Origin: Planctomycetaceae bacterium
GTDB lineage: Bacteria; Planctomycetota; Phycisphaerae; Phycisphaerales; SM1A02
Direction of reading: 5' to 3'
Assembly (NCBI GenBank): GCA_021297795.1
Contig: JAJTGL010000031.1
Location: forward strand, 1 to 37,239
DNA length: 37,239 bases
Shown here piece after piece: positions 1 to 8,481 of this stretch (position 1 is its first letter; each line of letters begins with the position of its first letter). The translations under genes and the position numbers were made by a program. The notes beneath the pieces were generated by a model that had not been told where the DNA came from, searched no databases, and was given only the letters and a program-made list of their open reading frames with translations.

Positions 1-572
1 TCGCGATCCAGGACGGCCTCGCCGACTTCGCCTATCTCTCGAAGGCCTTCCCGGGCGGCAAGCTCCGCATCGTGCCGTACACGGGAAGCCTCGGGCAGTT
101 CGCGGTCGATCCCAAGCTCGCCTCCCAGTGCTTCATTCCGTCGGAGCCTGCCGCGCTCGAGCTGAAGGGCGTCAAGACGCGCGTCTTCCAGATCGCGGAG
201 GCGGGATTCAATCCGTACAACGCGGTCGTCGCGGCCACACGGTCGTTCCTCGCGAAGCACCCGAAGGAGTGCGCGGCGTTCGTGCGCGCGTCCGCCGCCG
301 GCTGGCGCGCGTATCTCGACAATCCCGAGCCCTTCAACGCGACGATGGCGAAGCTGAATCCCGCGATGTCGCTCGAGGCGATGGCGCTGTGCGCGAAGCA
401 CCAGCAGTCGCTCATCGAGAACGACGAGACCAAGCGCATCGGGTTGGGCGGCATGCGGCTCCCGCGCTGGGAGGAGACCGTGAAGCAGCTGGTCGAGCTC
501 GGTCGCGTGAAGAAGGCCGCCGACGCGGCGACGCTCTTCTCCTGGGACATGTCCGCCGACACCGCGCGCTGA
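1..572 (+). CDS. NMT1/THI5-like ABC transporter substrate-binding protein (3' part only)
   Basis: The reading frame is open from the first base (codons start at position 3) and ends with TGA at 570-572, so the 5' end of the gene lies outside the window. About 189 residues are visible. The segment reads like the C-terminal lobe of a periplasmic substrate-binding protein of the NMT1/THI5 or SsuA type: a hinge-like stretch with 'FNPYNAVVA', then helices with 'KHPKECAAFVRA', 'GWRAYLDNPE' and a closing 'WEETVKQLVELG'. Such proteins deliver pyrimidine precursors, sulfonates, nitrate or similar small molecules to an ABC importer. The ligand cannot be told from this part. It ends 20 bp before dinB. 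Family placement is by sequence feel and is moderately secure. Confidence 0.7.
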   Translation, partial: AIQDGLADFAYLSKAFPGGKLRIVPYTGSLGQFAVDPKLASQCFIPSEPAALELKGVKTRVFQIAEAGFNPYNAVVAATRSFLAKHPKECAAFVRASAAGWRAYLDNPEPFNATMAKLNPAMSLEAMALCAKHQQSLIENDETKRIGLGGMRLPRWEETVKQLVELGRVKKAADAATLFSWDMSADTAR

Positions 573-592
573 GCGCCGAGGAGCCTTCGCGC

Positions 593-1729
593 GTGGATGC
601 TCCGCGCACCATCCTGCACGTCGACATGGACGCGTTCTACGCGTCGGTCGAGCAGCGTGATGATCCATCGCTGCGCGGCAAGCCCGTGCTCGTCGGTGGT
701 CGCGAGGGCCGAGGCGTCGTCTGCGCGGCGAGCTACGAGGCGCGGACGTTCGGCTGCCGCAGCGCGATGCCGATGTCGCAGGCGATGCGGCTCTGCCCGC
801 ACGCCGTGGTGGTCAAGCCCGACTTCGCGAAGTACACGGCGGCGTCGCGTGCGATCCGGGCGATCTTCGAGCGCTACTCGCCCGAGATCGAGCCGCTCGC
901 GCTCGACGAGGCGTTCATCGATGCGACGGCGTCGCTCGCGATCTTCGGAACGGGTCGTGCGATCGGCGAGGAGATCCGCGCCGCGGTGCGTGCGGAGCTG
1001 GCGCTCACCTGTTCGGTCGGTATCGCCCCCAACAAGTTCGTCGCGAAGATCGCGAGCGATCTCGAGAAGCCCGATGCGCTCGTGGACCTGATGCTTGCGC
1101 CCGACGCGCTCGCGGCGCGTCTTGCGCCCCTTCCGGTCGGACGCATGTGGGGGGTGGGACCGGTGACGGCGCAGGAACTCGCCGCGCGCGGGTACGCGAC
1201 GTTCGGCGACCTGCAGCGGGCGGGGGAGAAGCAGCTCGCGCTCTTCTTCGGCGACGCGGGCCGATCGTGGTGGAGGCTTGCGCACGGTCGCGACGACCGG
1301 GTGGTCGAGTCGGATCGGGTGGCGAAGTCGGTCGGCGAGGAGGAGACCTTCCACGAGGACCTCGTGTCGGTGGCGCAGGTGGAGGAGAGATTGCTCTCGC
1401 AGGCCGATGAGGTGGCGCGGCGTCTGCGGGCGAAGGGGCTCTTCGCCAGGACCGTGTCGATCAAGATCCGGTTCAGCGACTTCGAGACGCACACGCACGA
1501 GAAGACGCTTGCGATCGCGACCGACCAGACGGTGGAGCTGCGCGACGCGGCGCGGAAGCTCCTCGCGAACTTCGCGGCGAAGCGGTGGCGCGCGGTACGG
1601 CTGTGCGGTTTCGCGGCGGCGCGCGTCACCGAGGAAGCGGGGCAACTGCCGTTGTTCGGAGACGGGAAGCGCGAGAAACTCTCGAAGCTCGACGAGGTGC
1701 GCGACCGGATCCGCGATAAGTTCGGATGA
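593..1729 (+). CDS. dinB: DNA polymerase IV (Y-family translesion polymerase)
   Basis: A 378-residue Y-family DNA polymerase, which copies past damaged template bases with low fidelity. The GTG at 593 is chosen because GAGGAG at 578-583 sits 9 nt before it; the open frame continues further upstream but overlaps the preceding gene. The palm begins 'ILHVDMDAFYASVE', with metal ligands D11 and D13 and the steric-gate aromatic pair F15-Y16. The second catalytic pair is D105-E106 in 'LALDEAFID'. The HhH region and little-finger domain follow. Near the end, QLPLF (residues 351-355) matches the consensus sliding-clamp binding motif, so contact with the DnaN beta clamp is expected. No LexA-type operator was recognised upstream. 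Length and motifs are normal for the family. Confidence 0.96.
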   Translation: MDAPRTILHVDMDAFYASVEQRDDPSLRGKPVLVGGREGRGVVCAASYEARTFGCRSAMPMSQAMRLCPHAVVVKPDFAKYTAASRAIRAIFERYSPEIEPLALDEAFIDATASLAIFGTGRAIGEEIRAAVRAELALTCSVGIAPNKFVAKIASDLEKPDALVDLMLAPDALAARLAPLPVGRMWGVGPVTAQELAARGYATFGDLQRAGEKQLALFFGDAGRSWWRLAHGRDDRVVESDRVAKSVGEEETFHEDLVSVAQVEERLLSQADEVARRLRAKGLFARTVSIKIRFSDFETHTHEKTLAIATDQTVELRDAARKLLANFAAKRWRAVRLCGFAAARVTEEAGQLPLFGDGKREKLSKLDEVRDRIRDKFG

Positions 1730-1736
1730 CCCCCGA

Positions 1737-1796
1737 ACGGTGCCTGGCACGTGCCATGGGGCGCCTGGCACCAGGCGGCACGTGCCGTGCACCGTC
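1737..1796. repeat. Nested palindromic repeat, copy 1 (pair A)
   Basis: First of six related elements in the window. Outer arms ACGGTGCCTGGCACGTGCC and its near-complement pair with two mismatches and enclose a smaller palindrome around GCGCCTGGCACC. Each arm also contains the self-complementary GGCACGTGCC. It lies between the convergent dinB and HEPN-CBS genes and could fold into a branched hairpin on either strand. Confidence 0.9.
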
Positions 1797-1847
1797 TGGC
1801 GTAGAACGCAAGCAACAGTGCCGCCGGGTGTTGCGCACGCGCGAGAA

Positions 1848-1905
1848 TGGTGCCTGGCACGTGCCATGCGGTGCCTGGCACCAAGCGGCACGTGCCAGGC
1901 ACCGT
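1848..1905. repeat. Nested palindromic repeat, copy 2 (pair A)
   Basis: Second element of the pair, 51 bp after copy 1. The arms GGTGCCTGGCACGTGCC and GGCACGTGCCAGGCACC are perfect 17-nt complements. The inner loop is the palindrome GGTGCCTGGCACC. It ends 5 bp before the stop codon of the minus-strand HEPN-CBS gene, so it may act as a transcript end for both convergent genes. Confidence 0.92.
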
Positions 1906-1910
1906 TCCGG

Positions 1911-2789
1911 CTAGGCGCGTGTCTCGAGCAGCTTGATGAGGTCCGTCGCCGTCGCGATTCCGAGTGGCGCCTCCTCGGCGCGTCCGCGCTCCGTCACGAT
2001 CACCGCCTCGAGTCGGGGGTTCTTCGACCAGAGCGACAGCGCCTCGTCGGCGCTCGCGGTGCGCGGCACCAGCGCGAACTCGTCGCGGCGGTGGTCGCGC
2101 GCGAGCACCTCGCCGACCGAGACCGACGCGATCGCGCAGATGATCCGTTCCCCCTCGGTCTCGGCTCCGGCGGGAGCCTTCGACACCGGCGCGTCAAGCG
2201 AGCCCGCCGGCGCACGCGGCACCTGCACCGACGCGGGGAGCGCGCACGACTCGAGGTCGTGCGACGCGATCCATCGGACCACGCCGCTCGCGGTGAGGAG
2301 CGCCATGATCTTCCCGTCGCGCTTGACCGGGAAACGCACCACGCCCTTCTGGCGGACGAGCGCGAGCACCCGCCCGAGCTTCTCGTCGATCGAGATCGTC
2401 ACGACCTCCCTCGCGGCGAGCGTGCGCAGCTGCACGGGCGAGCGCAACTCCTCGTCGATCGCCTCGAGTCGAGCGACGGTTGCCTCGGTCGGCACCGCGA
2501 TGTACTCGATGTCGCCGAAGCGGTTGTGGACAAGCGCGTTCCGCAGTTCGCCCGCCTCGAGCAGGAAATCAAGATGACGTCCGAAGTGCCTTCGCTCGCT
2601 CGCGATCTGCCGCACGGCCGACGCGAAGCCTCGCCGGCGACCCTCGCGAGGTTCGTCGAGTAGGCGCTGCATCTCGCGGTCGATCCTGTTGTAGGCGCCC
2701 TCGAAGCGCGCGATGCGCGTGCGATCCCCGTCGCCATGGGCGCCGTTGTCGCGGGGTTGCCGCGAAGTACCGTTCGGTTCACCGTGCAT
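1911..2789 (-). CDS. HEPN-like domain protein with two CBS domains
   Basis: A 292-residue protein. After a polar N-terminus, residues about 25-95 are helical and contain R83-N84-A-L-V-H88, which fits the Rx4-6H signature of HEPN domains (often RNases), including the polar residue right after the Arg. Two CBS domains follow at about 121-175 and 222-290; CBS pairs usually bind adenine nucleotides and regulate an attached domain. The ATG at 2789 overlaps the end of the preceding gene by 11 bp, and GGAGG on the coding strand lies 11 nt upstream, so translation is probably coupled to that gene. The CBS assignment is firm. The HEPN assignment rests on one motif and a helical context, and nuclease activity is inference. 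The C-terminus abuts nested repeat copy 2. Confidence 0.8.
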   Translation of the reverse strand: MHGEPNGTSRQPRDNGAHGDGDRTRIARFEGAYNRIDREMQRLLDEPREGRRRGFASAVRQIASERRHFGRHLDFLLEAGELRNALVHNRFGDIEYIAVPTEATVARLEAIDEELRSPVQLRTLAAREVVTISIDEKLGRVLALVRQKGVVRFPVKRDGKIMALLTASGVVRWIASHDLESCALPASVQVPRAPAGSLDAPVSKAPAGAETEGERIICAIASVSVGEVLARDHRRDEFALVPRTASADEALSLWSKNPRLEAVIVTERGRAEEAPLGIATATDLIKLLETRA

Positions 2790-5565
2790 TCGTCGAAGTT
2801 CCTCCGTCCGAGCGTCCCTTCGGTGTCGATCCCGCGTTGCCCGCGGCGCCTTGCGCGCTTCTCGCCGAAGAGCGTGCGGCGTCGATCCTCCTCTTGATCT
2901 CGAGCCCGCCGAGCGCGGGGTCGATCGACTCGAGCCGGTTCGCACGCGCGGCGAGGTCCGCGGCGCGCCGCGCGTCGCCGCGCGCGATCTCGGCGGCGAG
3001 AGTCTCGAGCATCGCCGCCTGCGCGCGCCACCAGAATCGATCACGTGCTGCGTCGCCGATCGGGGCGAGATCACGGAGCACCGCGAAGCCCTCCGCGCGC
3101 TCCTTCGCATCGTCGGAGCGGAGCAGCGCCTCGCCGAGCACCCATGCCGCGCCCCGGTCGTCCGGGCGCGCGGTGACCGCGGCGCGCGCCGCGCTGCGGG
3201 CGGTCGCGTCGTTCGCAAGGAGGAGTCCGAGTGCGCGCAGGGACTCCGCGCGCGGGCCATCGGCGGCGCCCACGAGCGGGCTCGCGAGCGCGGCCAGCCG
3301 GGCGCCGTCGCCGCGAAGTCTCTCGCGTGTGGCGGCGTCCGACGACGTCGCGACGCCGGCATCGCACATGCGATCGATGCGATCCGCAAGCGCTTCCGCC
3401 GCCGCGAGAAGGGCGGCGCGGGTCGCGCCGGAGCGTGCGACGACATCGCCGAGTCGTTCCGGGACCGCGAAGGAAGTCCCGTGCACGCCGGAATCCGTCG
3501 GCGCGCGATCGGACCGATCGGCGACGAGGCTCGTGGCCCACGTGGCGACGGCGCGTTCCGCGGCCTGCGAGGCGGGATCGGCATCGATCGCGCGTGCGGC
3601 GAGCGCGCTCGCCTCGGTGGCATCGCCCGCCCGCTGCGCGAGCGCCGCGCGCACCGCTCCGTTGCGCGCGCGGAGTGCGCCGGATTCGCTTGCCAGCGCA
3701 CGTTCCAGCGTGGTCGCGCGCTCGCGGAGCTCGGCGAGATCCCTGGCCGATGGCTCGCGGATCTCCGCGAGTTCGATCGTGCGCAGCGCGTGGGCCTCGT
3801 CGTCGCGTGCGACGCTCGCAAGCAGCTGGCCGGCGCGCGCGAGATCGCGCTCGCCGAATCGCGGGAACATCGCGAGATCGACGCTCTCGAGAATCCACCC
3901 GTTCCGCGCGGGATCGCGTGCGAAGGCGCGCGTCGCGACGGCAAGCGCCTCGACGAGCCTCGCCTCGTCCTCCGGCGACCGCGCGGCGCGTGCTCGGCGT
4001 TCGTCGAGCGCGATCGCAAGCGCCGCACGCGTCCGCTCGCTCGGCGTCGAGCGCTCCGCGAGCGCAAGCAGCAGCTCGGACGCGCGAGCCGCGTTGGCCG
4101 GATCGAGCCGGACTAGGGCCGATGCGTATGGAATCGCGAACCACGTGGCGATCTTCGGATCGCGCGCAGCCTGGTCGGTCAGCGCGCGGAGATTGCGCGC
4201 TCCGTCCTCCACGAGTTCGACGCGCACGCCGTCCGCATCCGCGCGCAGCACCGAGAGCGCCGCGTAGAGCGGCGTCGTCGACGGCTGTTCGGCGAGCCTG
4301 CGCATCGGTGCATCGAATCGCAGCGCGCATGCGGCCGCCACGGCCGCGAGCGTCTCGCCCTCGTCGCCGGACTTGCTCGCGTCGGACGCCGTGCGCTCGA
4401 GGAGCGACGCGAGCATCGCATCGGATGCCGATGCGCCGCTTGCGAGCCGCTCGCCCGAGAGGACCGCGACTGCGTCACGGCGCGCCACCGCGCACGCCGC
4501 GATCACTGCAAGAGCGCCCTCCGTGCGCGCGACGATGTCGGGGCTGCGGGCTCCGGGCGGGGTCTGCTCGATCGCGGCCACGAGCGCGACCGCGGGATCC
4601 GCCGCACGGACGGCTTCGGCAAGGAGGCGCTCGCGCTCGCTTCCACCGCGCCGGGCGACTCGCGCCCGGGCGAGGGTCAGGAGGTCTGCGATCGCGCGCG
4701 GGAGCGGAAGCTCCGTGCGCGACGCGATCTCGAGAAGCCGCGCGGCCTCGGCACGCCGCTCTTCCGCACGGTTCGCGATCTTGGGGGCCATCGCATCGCC
4801 GGGCGCAAGATCCGCCGCTGCATCGCGCTCCAAGTCCGATTCGGCAAGTGCGAGCACGCCGCCGAGCATCGCCGCGCGGAACGTCGCGGGATCGGTGGCG
4901 ATCGCGTCGGGCTTCGCGGCGAGCACGGCCTGGAGCGCTTCCGCAGGAAGCATCGATCGCGCGCGTGCGAGCATGCTCTCGACGGCGGTGCGTTCGGATG
5001 CGCTGGCGACGCCGAGCGCGAGCGCCGCGTCGCTGCTGTCGGCGGCGAGGCGGCGGAGGAGGAGATCCTCCGCGGCCTCGAGTCGCAGTTCGAGTGCGAG
5101 CGCGCGCTGCGTTTCGGCGTCCCTGCCGACCGCACCCATGCGAAGGAGCTCGAGTCGTGCGGCGGCGAGTTCATCCTCGGCGCGTGCGAGTTCCGCGCCG
5201 CTGCGCGCCGCGGTTCGGCGCGCGACGGCATTTCGCGCAAGCGCGATCCGCTCCGTCGCGAACGCGCGTGCGTCCGCCGGAATCTCGGCGGCATCGGCGG
5301 CGCACGCCGCGAGATCCGATTCGTTCGCGGCGATCTCCGCCCCTCGGATGCGTGCGAGAAGCTGGAGCAAGCGGTCGTCCGAGTGGATCGACCGCATCGA
5401 TGTCGTGGTGGTCGTGGATCTCGCCGTCGTCGCGCGCGTCGCATCGATGTGCGGCGCGGGCGTCGTGGCCGCCACACCAGCGGGATGCGCCGCACCGAGG
5501 CCGATCACGACGGTGCCGGCGCAGAGGGCGTCGCGCACCCGGCGCGCTCGCGGAGTCTCGTTCAC
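2779..5565 (-). CDS. Large exported Ala/Arg-rich helical-repeat protein of the ExbB/ExbD cluster
   Basis: A 928-residue protein with no clear catalytic motif. The N-terminus (basic stretch, hydrophobic 'AGTVVIGLGAAHPAGVA', then a Thr/Ala-rich linker) looks like a signal peptide. The rest is almost entirely short helices rich in Ala, Arg, Asp and Glu, of the kind seen in degenerate TPR/SEL1-like solenoids ('AWVLGEALLRSDDAKERAEG'). The GTG start at 5565 overlaps the TGA of the upstream exbD gene (GTGA), which fixes it within an operon. Secreted TPR-like proteins next to ExbB/ExbD sets are common in planctomycetes, and a periplasmic scaffold role is plausible but inferred. I do not recognise a named family. 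Its 3' end overlaps the HEPN-CBS gene. Confidence 0.82.
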   Translation of the reverse strand: MNETPRARRVRDALCAGTVVIGLGAAHPAGVAATTPAPHIDATRATTARSTTTTTSMRSIHSDDRLLQLLARIRGAEIAANESDLAACAADAAEIPADARAFATERIALARNAVARRTAARSGAELARAEDELAAARLELLRMGAVGRDAETQRALALELRLEAAEDLLLRRLAADSSDAALALGVASASERTAVESMLARARSMLPAEALQAVLAAKPDAIATDPATFRAAMLGGVLALAESDLERDAAADLAPGDAMAPKIANRAEERRAEAARLLEIASRTELPLPRAIADLLTLARARVARRGGSERERLLAEAVRAADPAVALVAAIEQTPPGARSPDIVARTEGALAVIAACAVARRDAVAVLSGERLASGASASDAMLASLLERTASDASKSGDEGETLAAVAAACALRFDAPMRRLAEQPSTTPLYAALSVLRADADGVRVELVEDGARNLRALTDQAARDPKIATWFAIPYASALVRLDPANAARASELLLALAERSTPSERTRAALAIALDERRARAARSPEDEARLVEALAVATRAFARDPARNGWILESVDLAMFPRFGERDLARAGQLLASVARDDEAHALRTIELAEIREPSARDLAELRERATTLERALASESGALRARNGAVRAALAQRAGDATEASALAARAIDADPASQAAERAVATWATSLVADRSDRAPTDSGVHGTSFAVPERLGDVVARSGATRAALLAAAEALADRIDRMCDAGVATSSDAATRERLRGDGARLAALASPLVGAADGPRAESLRALGLLLANDATARSAARAAVTARPDDRGAAWVLGEALLRSDDAKERAEGFAVLRDLAPIGDAARDRFWWRAQAAMLETLAAEIARGDARRAADLAARANRLESIDPALGGLEIKRRIDAARSSARSAQGAAGNAGSTPKGRSDGGTSTNAR

Positions 5566-6113
5566 GATCCGCCTCCGAACGCGACCGAGCGGTATCCGGC
5601 CGCGATCACCGCGTTGAAGACGCCCACGACATCCTCCCAGCGCGCTTCGGGAGCGGCGGCGATGCGGATCGGGTGATCCGCGGGAAAGAGGCCTCCGGCG
5701 CGTGCTTCATCGAAGCGCGCATCGCGCAGGATCCGCTCGAGTTCGGCCACGTCGCGCGGCGTCGCGAGACCGGATGGCAGCGAGATCCGCGCCCGTGCGG
5801 CATCAGGCGAGGGATCCACGCGGATCACGAGCGGCTCCGTGTCGAGCGCGAACGGATCCGGCTCCGCCGCGGCCTCGGCCGTTTCCGGCGGCATCTCGGC
5901 GCGCAGGTTGCGCTCCTTCGCGACGAGCCCCGCGGTCAGCAGGAAGTAGATCAGGAGCTGAAAGACCACATCGATCATCGGCGTGATCGAGAGCGAGATC
6001 CGTGCGCGCTCGCGATCGCCGCGGAGGAGCGCGCGTCGGTCGCGCGACCTGCGCGGGCTCGTGTCCGCGCTCGGCGCGGCGCCCTCGGATCCCCGGCTCC
6101 GGTGCGCGGTCAT
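5562..6113 (-). CDS. exbD: ExbD/TolR-family biopolymer transport protein (second copy)
   Basis: A 183-residue ExbD-type protein: cytoplasmic basic N-terminus, then a single membrane span starting 'SITPMIDVVFQLLIYFLL', whose Asp is the proton-conducting residue of the family, and a periplasmic domain ending 'VVGVFNAVIAAGY'. ExbD works with ExbB in a proton-driven inner-membrane motor that energises TonB-like partners. The ATG at 6113 overlaps the stop of the upstream exbD (ATGA, 6110-6113) and its own TGA overlaps the GTG of the next gene, so the genes are translationally coupled. It is longer than E. coli ExbD (about 140 aa) because of the Arg-rich N-terminal extension. Confidence 0.93.
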   Translation of the reverse strand: MTAHRSRGSEGAAPSADTSPRRSRDRRALLRGDRERARISLSITPMIDVVFQLLIYFLLTAGLVAKERNLRAEMPPETAEAAAEPDPFALDTEPLVIRVDPSPDAARARISLPSGLATPRDVAELERILRDARFDEARAGGLFPADHPIRIAAAPEARWEDVVGVFNAVIAAGYRSVAFGGGS

Positions 6114-6655
6114 CGCGCGCCTCCGGTCGTGCTCGTCGCGGTGGAGCCCGCGGTCGAGGGGGCATCTTCGACGACGACGAGGTTGAGGCGCGGCAGCGCG
6201 TCGCCGCCCGCGAGCATCGCCGCGGTCGTCGTCGCACGCATGGCGGGCTCGATCCACCGGTACATCGACGACCGGTCGGCGCGCAGGTTCACGGCGAGGT
6301 TCGGATTGCGTCGGTAGAGCTCGGCGAGCGACTCCGCGAGACGCGCCACGCCGTCCGGCGTCGCGTCGAACACCGAGCCCTGCATGCGATAGCCGCCGAT
6401 CGCTCCGTCGGAGGCGGGGATCACGTTCAGGATGACGCGCGAGTCCTCGTCGGCCTGCGCGCTGGCGCCCGGCGGCACGCTCGCGAGGTCCATGTCGGCG
6501 CGCTCGCTGTCCGACATCCGCGACACGAGCGCGAAGAAGACGATCAGGAGAAACGTCACGTCGATCATCGGCGTGAGGTTCGCCTCGATCGCGGCGGGGG
6601 GGAACTTGCTTCGATCGCGTGGCATCGCGTCGTCTGCCGATCTCTCGCTGGTCAC
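6110..6655 (-). CDS. exbD: ExbD/TolR-family biopolymer transport protein (first copy)
   Basis: A 181-residue ExbD homologue if the GTG at 6655 is used. An ATG at 6625 would give a version ten residues shorter, and neither start has a strong Shine-Dalgarno sequence. The membrane span 'NLTPMIDVTFLLIVFFALV' carries the conserved Asp. The periplasmic domain follows and ends in a Ser/Thr/Ala tail. It lies 6 bp after exbB and overlaps the second exbD by 4 bp. The two ExbD proteins differ throughout, which suggests a heteromeric ExbD pair rather than a recent duplication. Function as part of a proton-driven motor is from family knowledge. Confidence 0.93.
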   Translation of the reverse strand: MTSERSADDAMPRDRSKFPPAAIEANLTPMIDVTFLLIVFFALVSRMSDSERADMDLASVPPGASAQADEDSRVILNVIPASDGAIGGYRMQGSVFDATPDGVARLAESLAELYRRNPNLAVNLRADRSSMYRWIEPAMRATTTAAMLAGGDALPRLNLVVVEDAPSTAGSTATSTTGGAR

Positions 6656-6661
6656 CCGTCG

Positions 6662-7336
6662 TCAGGACTTCGCCGCGTCGGTCTGCATGGCCTCGTCCTT
6701 CGGCCGGAAGAGCGCGATCATCTCCTCGATCGCGGCGAGCATCTCGTCGGAACCTGCGATCGCGCGGTTCCGCACGAGCGCGTAGGCGCTCGTCGCGGGG
6801 ATCGCGATGAGGAGCCCCCAGAAGGTGGTGACGAGCGCGGTGCCGATGCCGCCGGCGAGCAGCACCGGATCGGCCGCGCCGCCCGTCGACGCGATCGTCT
6901 GGAATGCCACGATCATGCCGTAGACCGTGCCGAACAGGCCGATCATCGGCGCGATCTGGCCGAGCACGTTCAGCCGTTCGAGCGCGCGGAGCCGCGCGGC
7001 GAGGATCTCGTCGGCCGCGGTCTCGGCCGCGTGCGTCATCGCATCGGCGCCGCGTGGAGCGTGGTCGAGCGCGCGCGCGACCACGATCGAGAGATCGCTC
7101 GTTCCTCGACGCGACCGCTCGATCGCCTCTCGGTAGCGTCCCGATGCAAGCAGTTCGCGCATCGTGGTCGCCTCGTCCGCCGGCAGCGTCAAGGCGCGCT
7201 TGTTGGTCGACACCGCGATCGAGATGAGCACGACGTTCGCCACCGAGAGGACGAGCAGCAGCCAGATCATGGCGCTGCCGATCCATTCGAGGCTGCCGTC
7301 GCCGTTGGTCGAGTAGAAGAAGATGCCGCCGTTCAT
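6662..7336 (-). CDS. exbB: MotA/TolQ/ExbB proton channel family protein
   Basis: A 224-residue three-span ExbB/TolQ-type protein. Span 1 is at about residues 18-42. The second and third spans carry the family core 'IAPMIGLFGTVYGMI' and 'GIGTALVTTFWGLLIAIPA'. With ExbD it forms the pentameric stator that converts proton flow into motion of a periplasmic partner. The ATG at 7336 is preceded on the coding strand by GGAAGGA. It follows the VWA gene by 27 bp. The N-terminus is periplasmic-type and short, as in ExbB. Which partner this motor drives is not known; the adjacent VWA protein is the best candidate by context. Confidence 0.94.
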   Translation of the reverse strand: MNGGIFFYSTNGDGSLEWIGSAMIWLLLVLSVANVVLISIAVSTNKRALTLPADEATTMRELLASGRYREAIERSRRGTSDLSIVVARALDHAPRGADAMTHAAETAADEILAARLRALERLNVLGQIAPMIGLFGTVYGMIVAFQTIASTGGAADPVLLAGGIGTALVTTFWGLLIAIPATSAYALVRNRAIAGSDEMLAAIEEMIALFRPKDEAMQTDAAKS

Positions 7337-7363
7337 GCGTGTCGGTCCTTCCGATGTGCCCTG

Positions 7364-8473
7364 TCAGCGCGCGCCGGCGCCTGCGGGATCCGGGACTGGC
7401 GTTGGTCCGCCGAGCGTGGTGGCGTCGCGCGGGATGTAGCGGAAGCCGCCCTCGCCGAAGTGCTCTGCCGCCACCGCGGCGAGGGTACCTCCGGGATCGG
7501 TCTCGAGGAACTGGATGCACTGGATCGTCGCACGCCGCACGCCGTTGCGCGGGTCGCGCGGATTGAGCCGATCGAGCAGCGCGAGCATCGACGCTCGGTC
7601 GAGTTCGTGCCGTCCTGGGCCGGTCACGGTCGTCGAGAGGAGGAACACGCAGTCGGCGCCGGATCGGAGCGCCTCCGACAGCGCCTCGACCGGGCTCGAG
7701 CGACCGCTCGGCACGACCTCGCGCCGGAGCCAGTCGACCGCGGCCGCGCGTTCGGCGCGGCTTGCGGCGTGGAGCGAGGCCGGGGTTCCGCCGAAGGCGA
7801 TCGCGCCGTCGCGGCGGAAGCAGATCAGCGCGAACTGCTGCGTCGGCTCGAGCCGGTCGAGCGAGCGCGCGACCTCGTCGACGATCGCGGGAAAGCTGCC
7901 GACCATCGAGCCCGAGGCATCGACGACGTAGGCGACCTTGGTGGCGTTGCCCGACACGAGACCGGCGAAACTCGCGCCCCCGCGACCGCTCGGGGCGTCG
8001 TCGCCCGAGCCCGATGCGCCGAACCTCCGTGCGAGGGTCTCGAGCGCGTCGTTGCGTACGCCGGACCCGTCGAGCGAGGACTCGAGCGCGCGGAGGCGCT
8101 CGGCCATGGCGTCGGTCGCGTCGGGGGCAGGCTCCTCGCGACGGGTGTGCTCGTCAGGGGTTGCGGCTGCAGCAGGGGCGAGCCGCGGTCGCGGCGGAGC
8201 GGGATCGTCGAAGTCGGCGGTGAGGACGACGGGCGGTGGCTCCTCGCGGAGGATGCCTGTCACGCTCCAGGCCGTTCCGAGGATCGCGAGCGCGATCCCC
8301 GCGTGGATCGCAAGCGAGAGCACGACTCCCGCGCCCGCGGCACCCGCCGTCGTCGGACGAGCGCGGCCGGAGGCGATGGCCGGGCTTGGTGAGAAAGCGG
8401 CGCCATCGGAGTCGCTCCGCGGCAGGGCAGATGCCCCGGTCGGTCGGCTCCCGAGTGGGTCGCTCGCGTTCAT
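7364..8473 (-). CDS. Membrane-anchored VWA-domain protein with TonB-like layout
   Basis: A 369-residue protein: disordered cytoplasmic N-terminus (1-43), one membrane span (about 44-68, 'VVLSLAIHAGIALAIL'), a Pro/Ala-rich linker (about 78-120), a short predicted coiled segment, then a von Willebrand A domain. The MIDAS motif is D185-A-S187-G-S189. The span plus Pro-rich linker is how TonB and TolA are built, but the C-terminal domain here is VWA instead of TonB-C. It is followed closely by exbB and two exbD genes, so an ExbB/D-energised role is likely by context. TAGGAT ends 8 nt before the ATG and no ribosome binding site is visible, suggesting a leaderless mRNA. The Pro-rich linker makes an older, degenerated TonB origin possible. 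Confidence 0.88.
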   Translation of the reverse strand: MNASDPLGSRPTGASALPRSDSDGAAFSPSPAIASGRARPTTAGAAGAGVVLSLAIHAGIALAILGTAWSVTGILREEPPPVVLTADFDDPAPPRPRLAPAAAATPDEHTRREEPAPDATDAMAERLRALESSLDGSGVRNDALETLARRFGASGSGDDAPSGRGGASFAGLVSGNATKVAYVVDASGSMVGSFPAIVDEVARSLDRLEPTQQFALICFRRDGAIAFGGTPASLHAASRAERAAAVDWLRREVVPSGRSSPVEALSEALRSGADCVFLLSTTVTGPGRHELDRASMLALLDRLNPRDPRNGVRRATIQCIQFLETDPGGTLAAVAAEHFGEGGFRYIPRDATTLGGPTPVPDPAGAGAR

Positions 8474-8481
8474 GGGTCCGG

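Noticed and set aside
128-592. N-terminal extension of dinB to position 128
   Set aside because: It is an Arg-rich shadow of the substrate-binding protein frame; GTG 593 has a good Shine-Dalgarno sequence and matches family length.
32-1902. Long minus-strand frames opposite dinB
   Set aside because: They are composed of Arg/Ser/Pro runs typical of antisense shadows in GC-rich DNA and have no recognisable motifs.
2790-4067. HEPN-CBS protein extended to 4067 (718 aa)
   Set aside because: The extra part is a Ser/Arg/Pro-rich shadow of the 928-aa gene; ATG 2789 has a ribosome binding sequence and gives a sensible protein.
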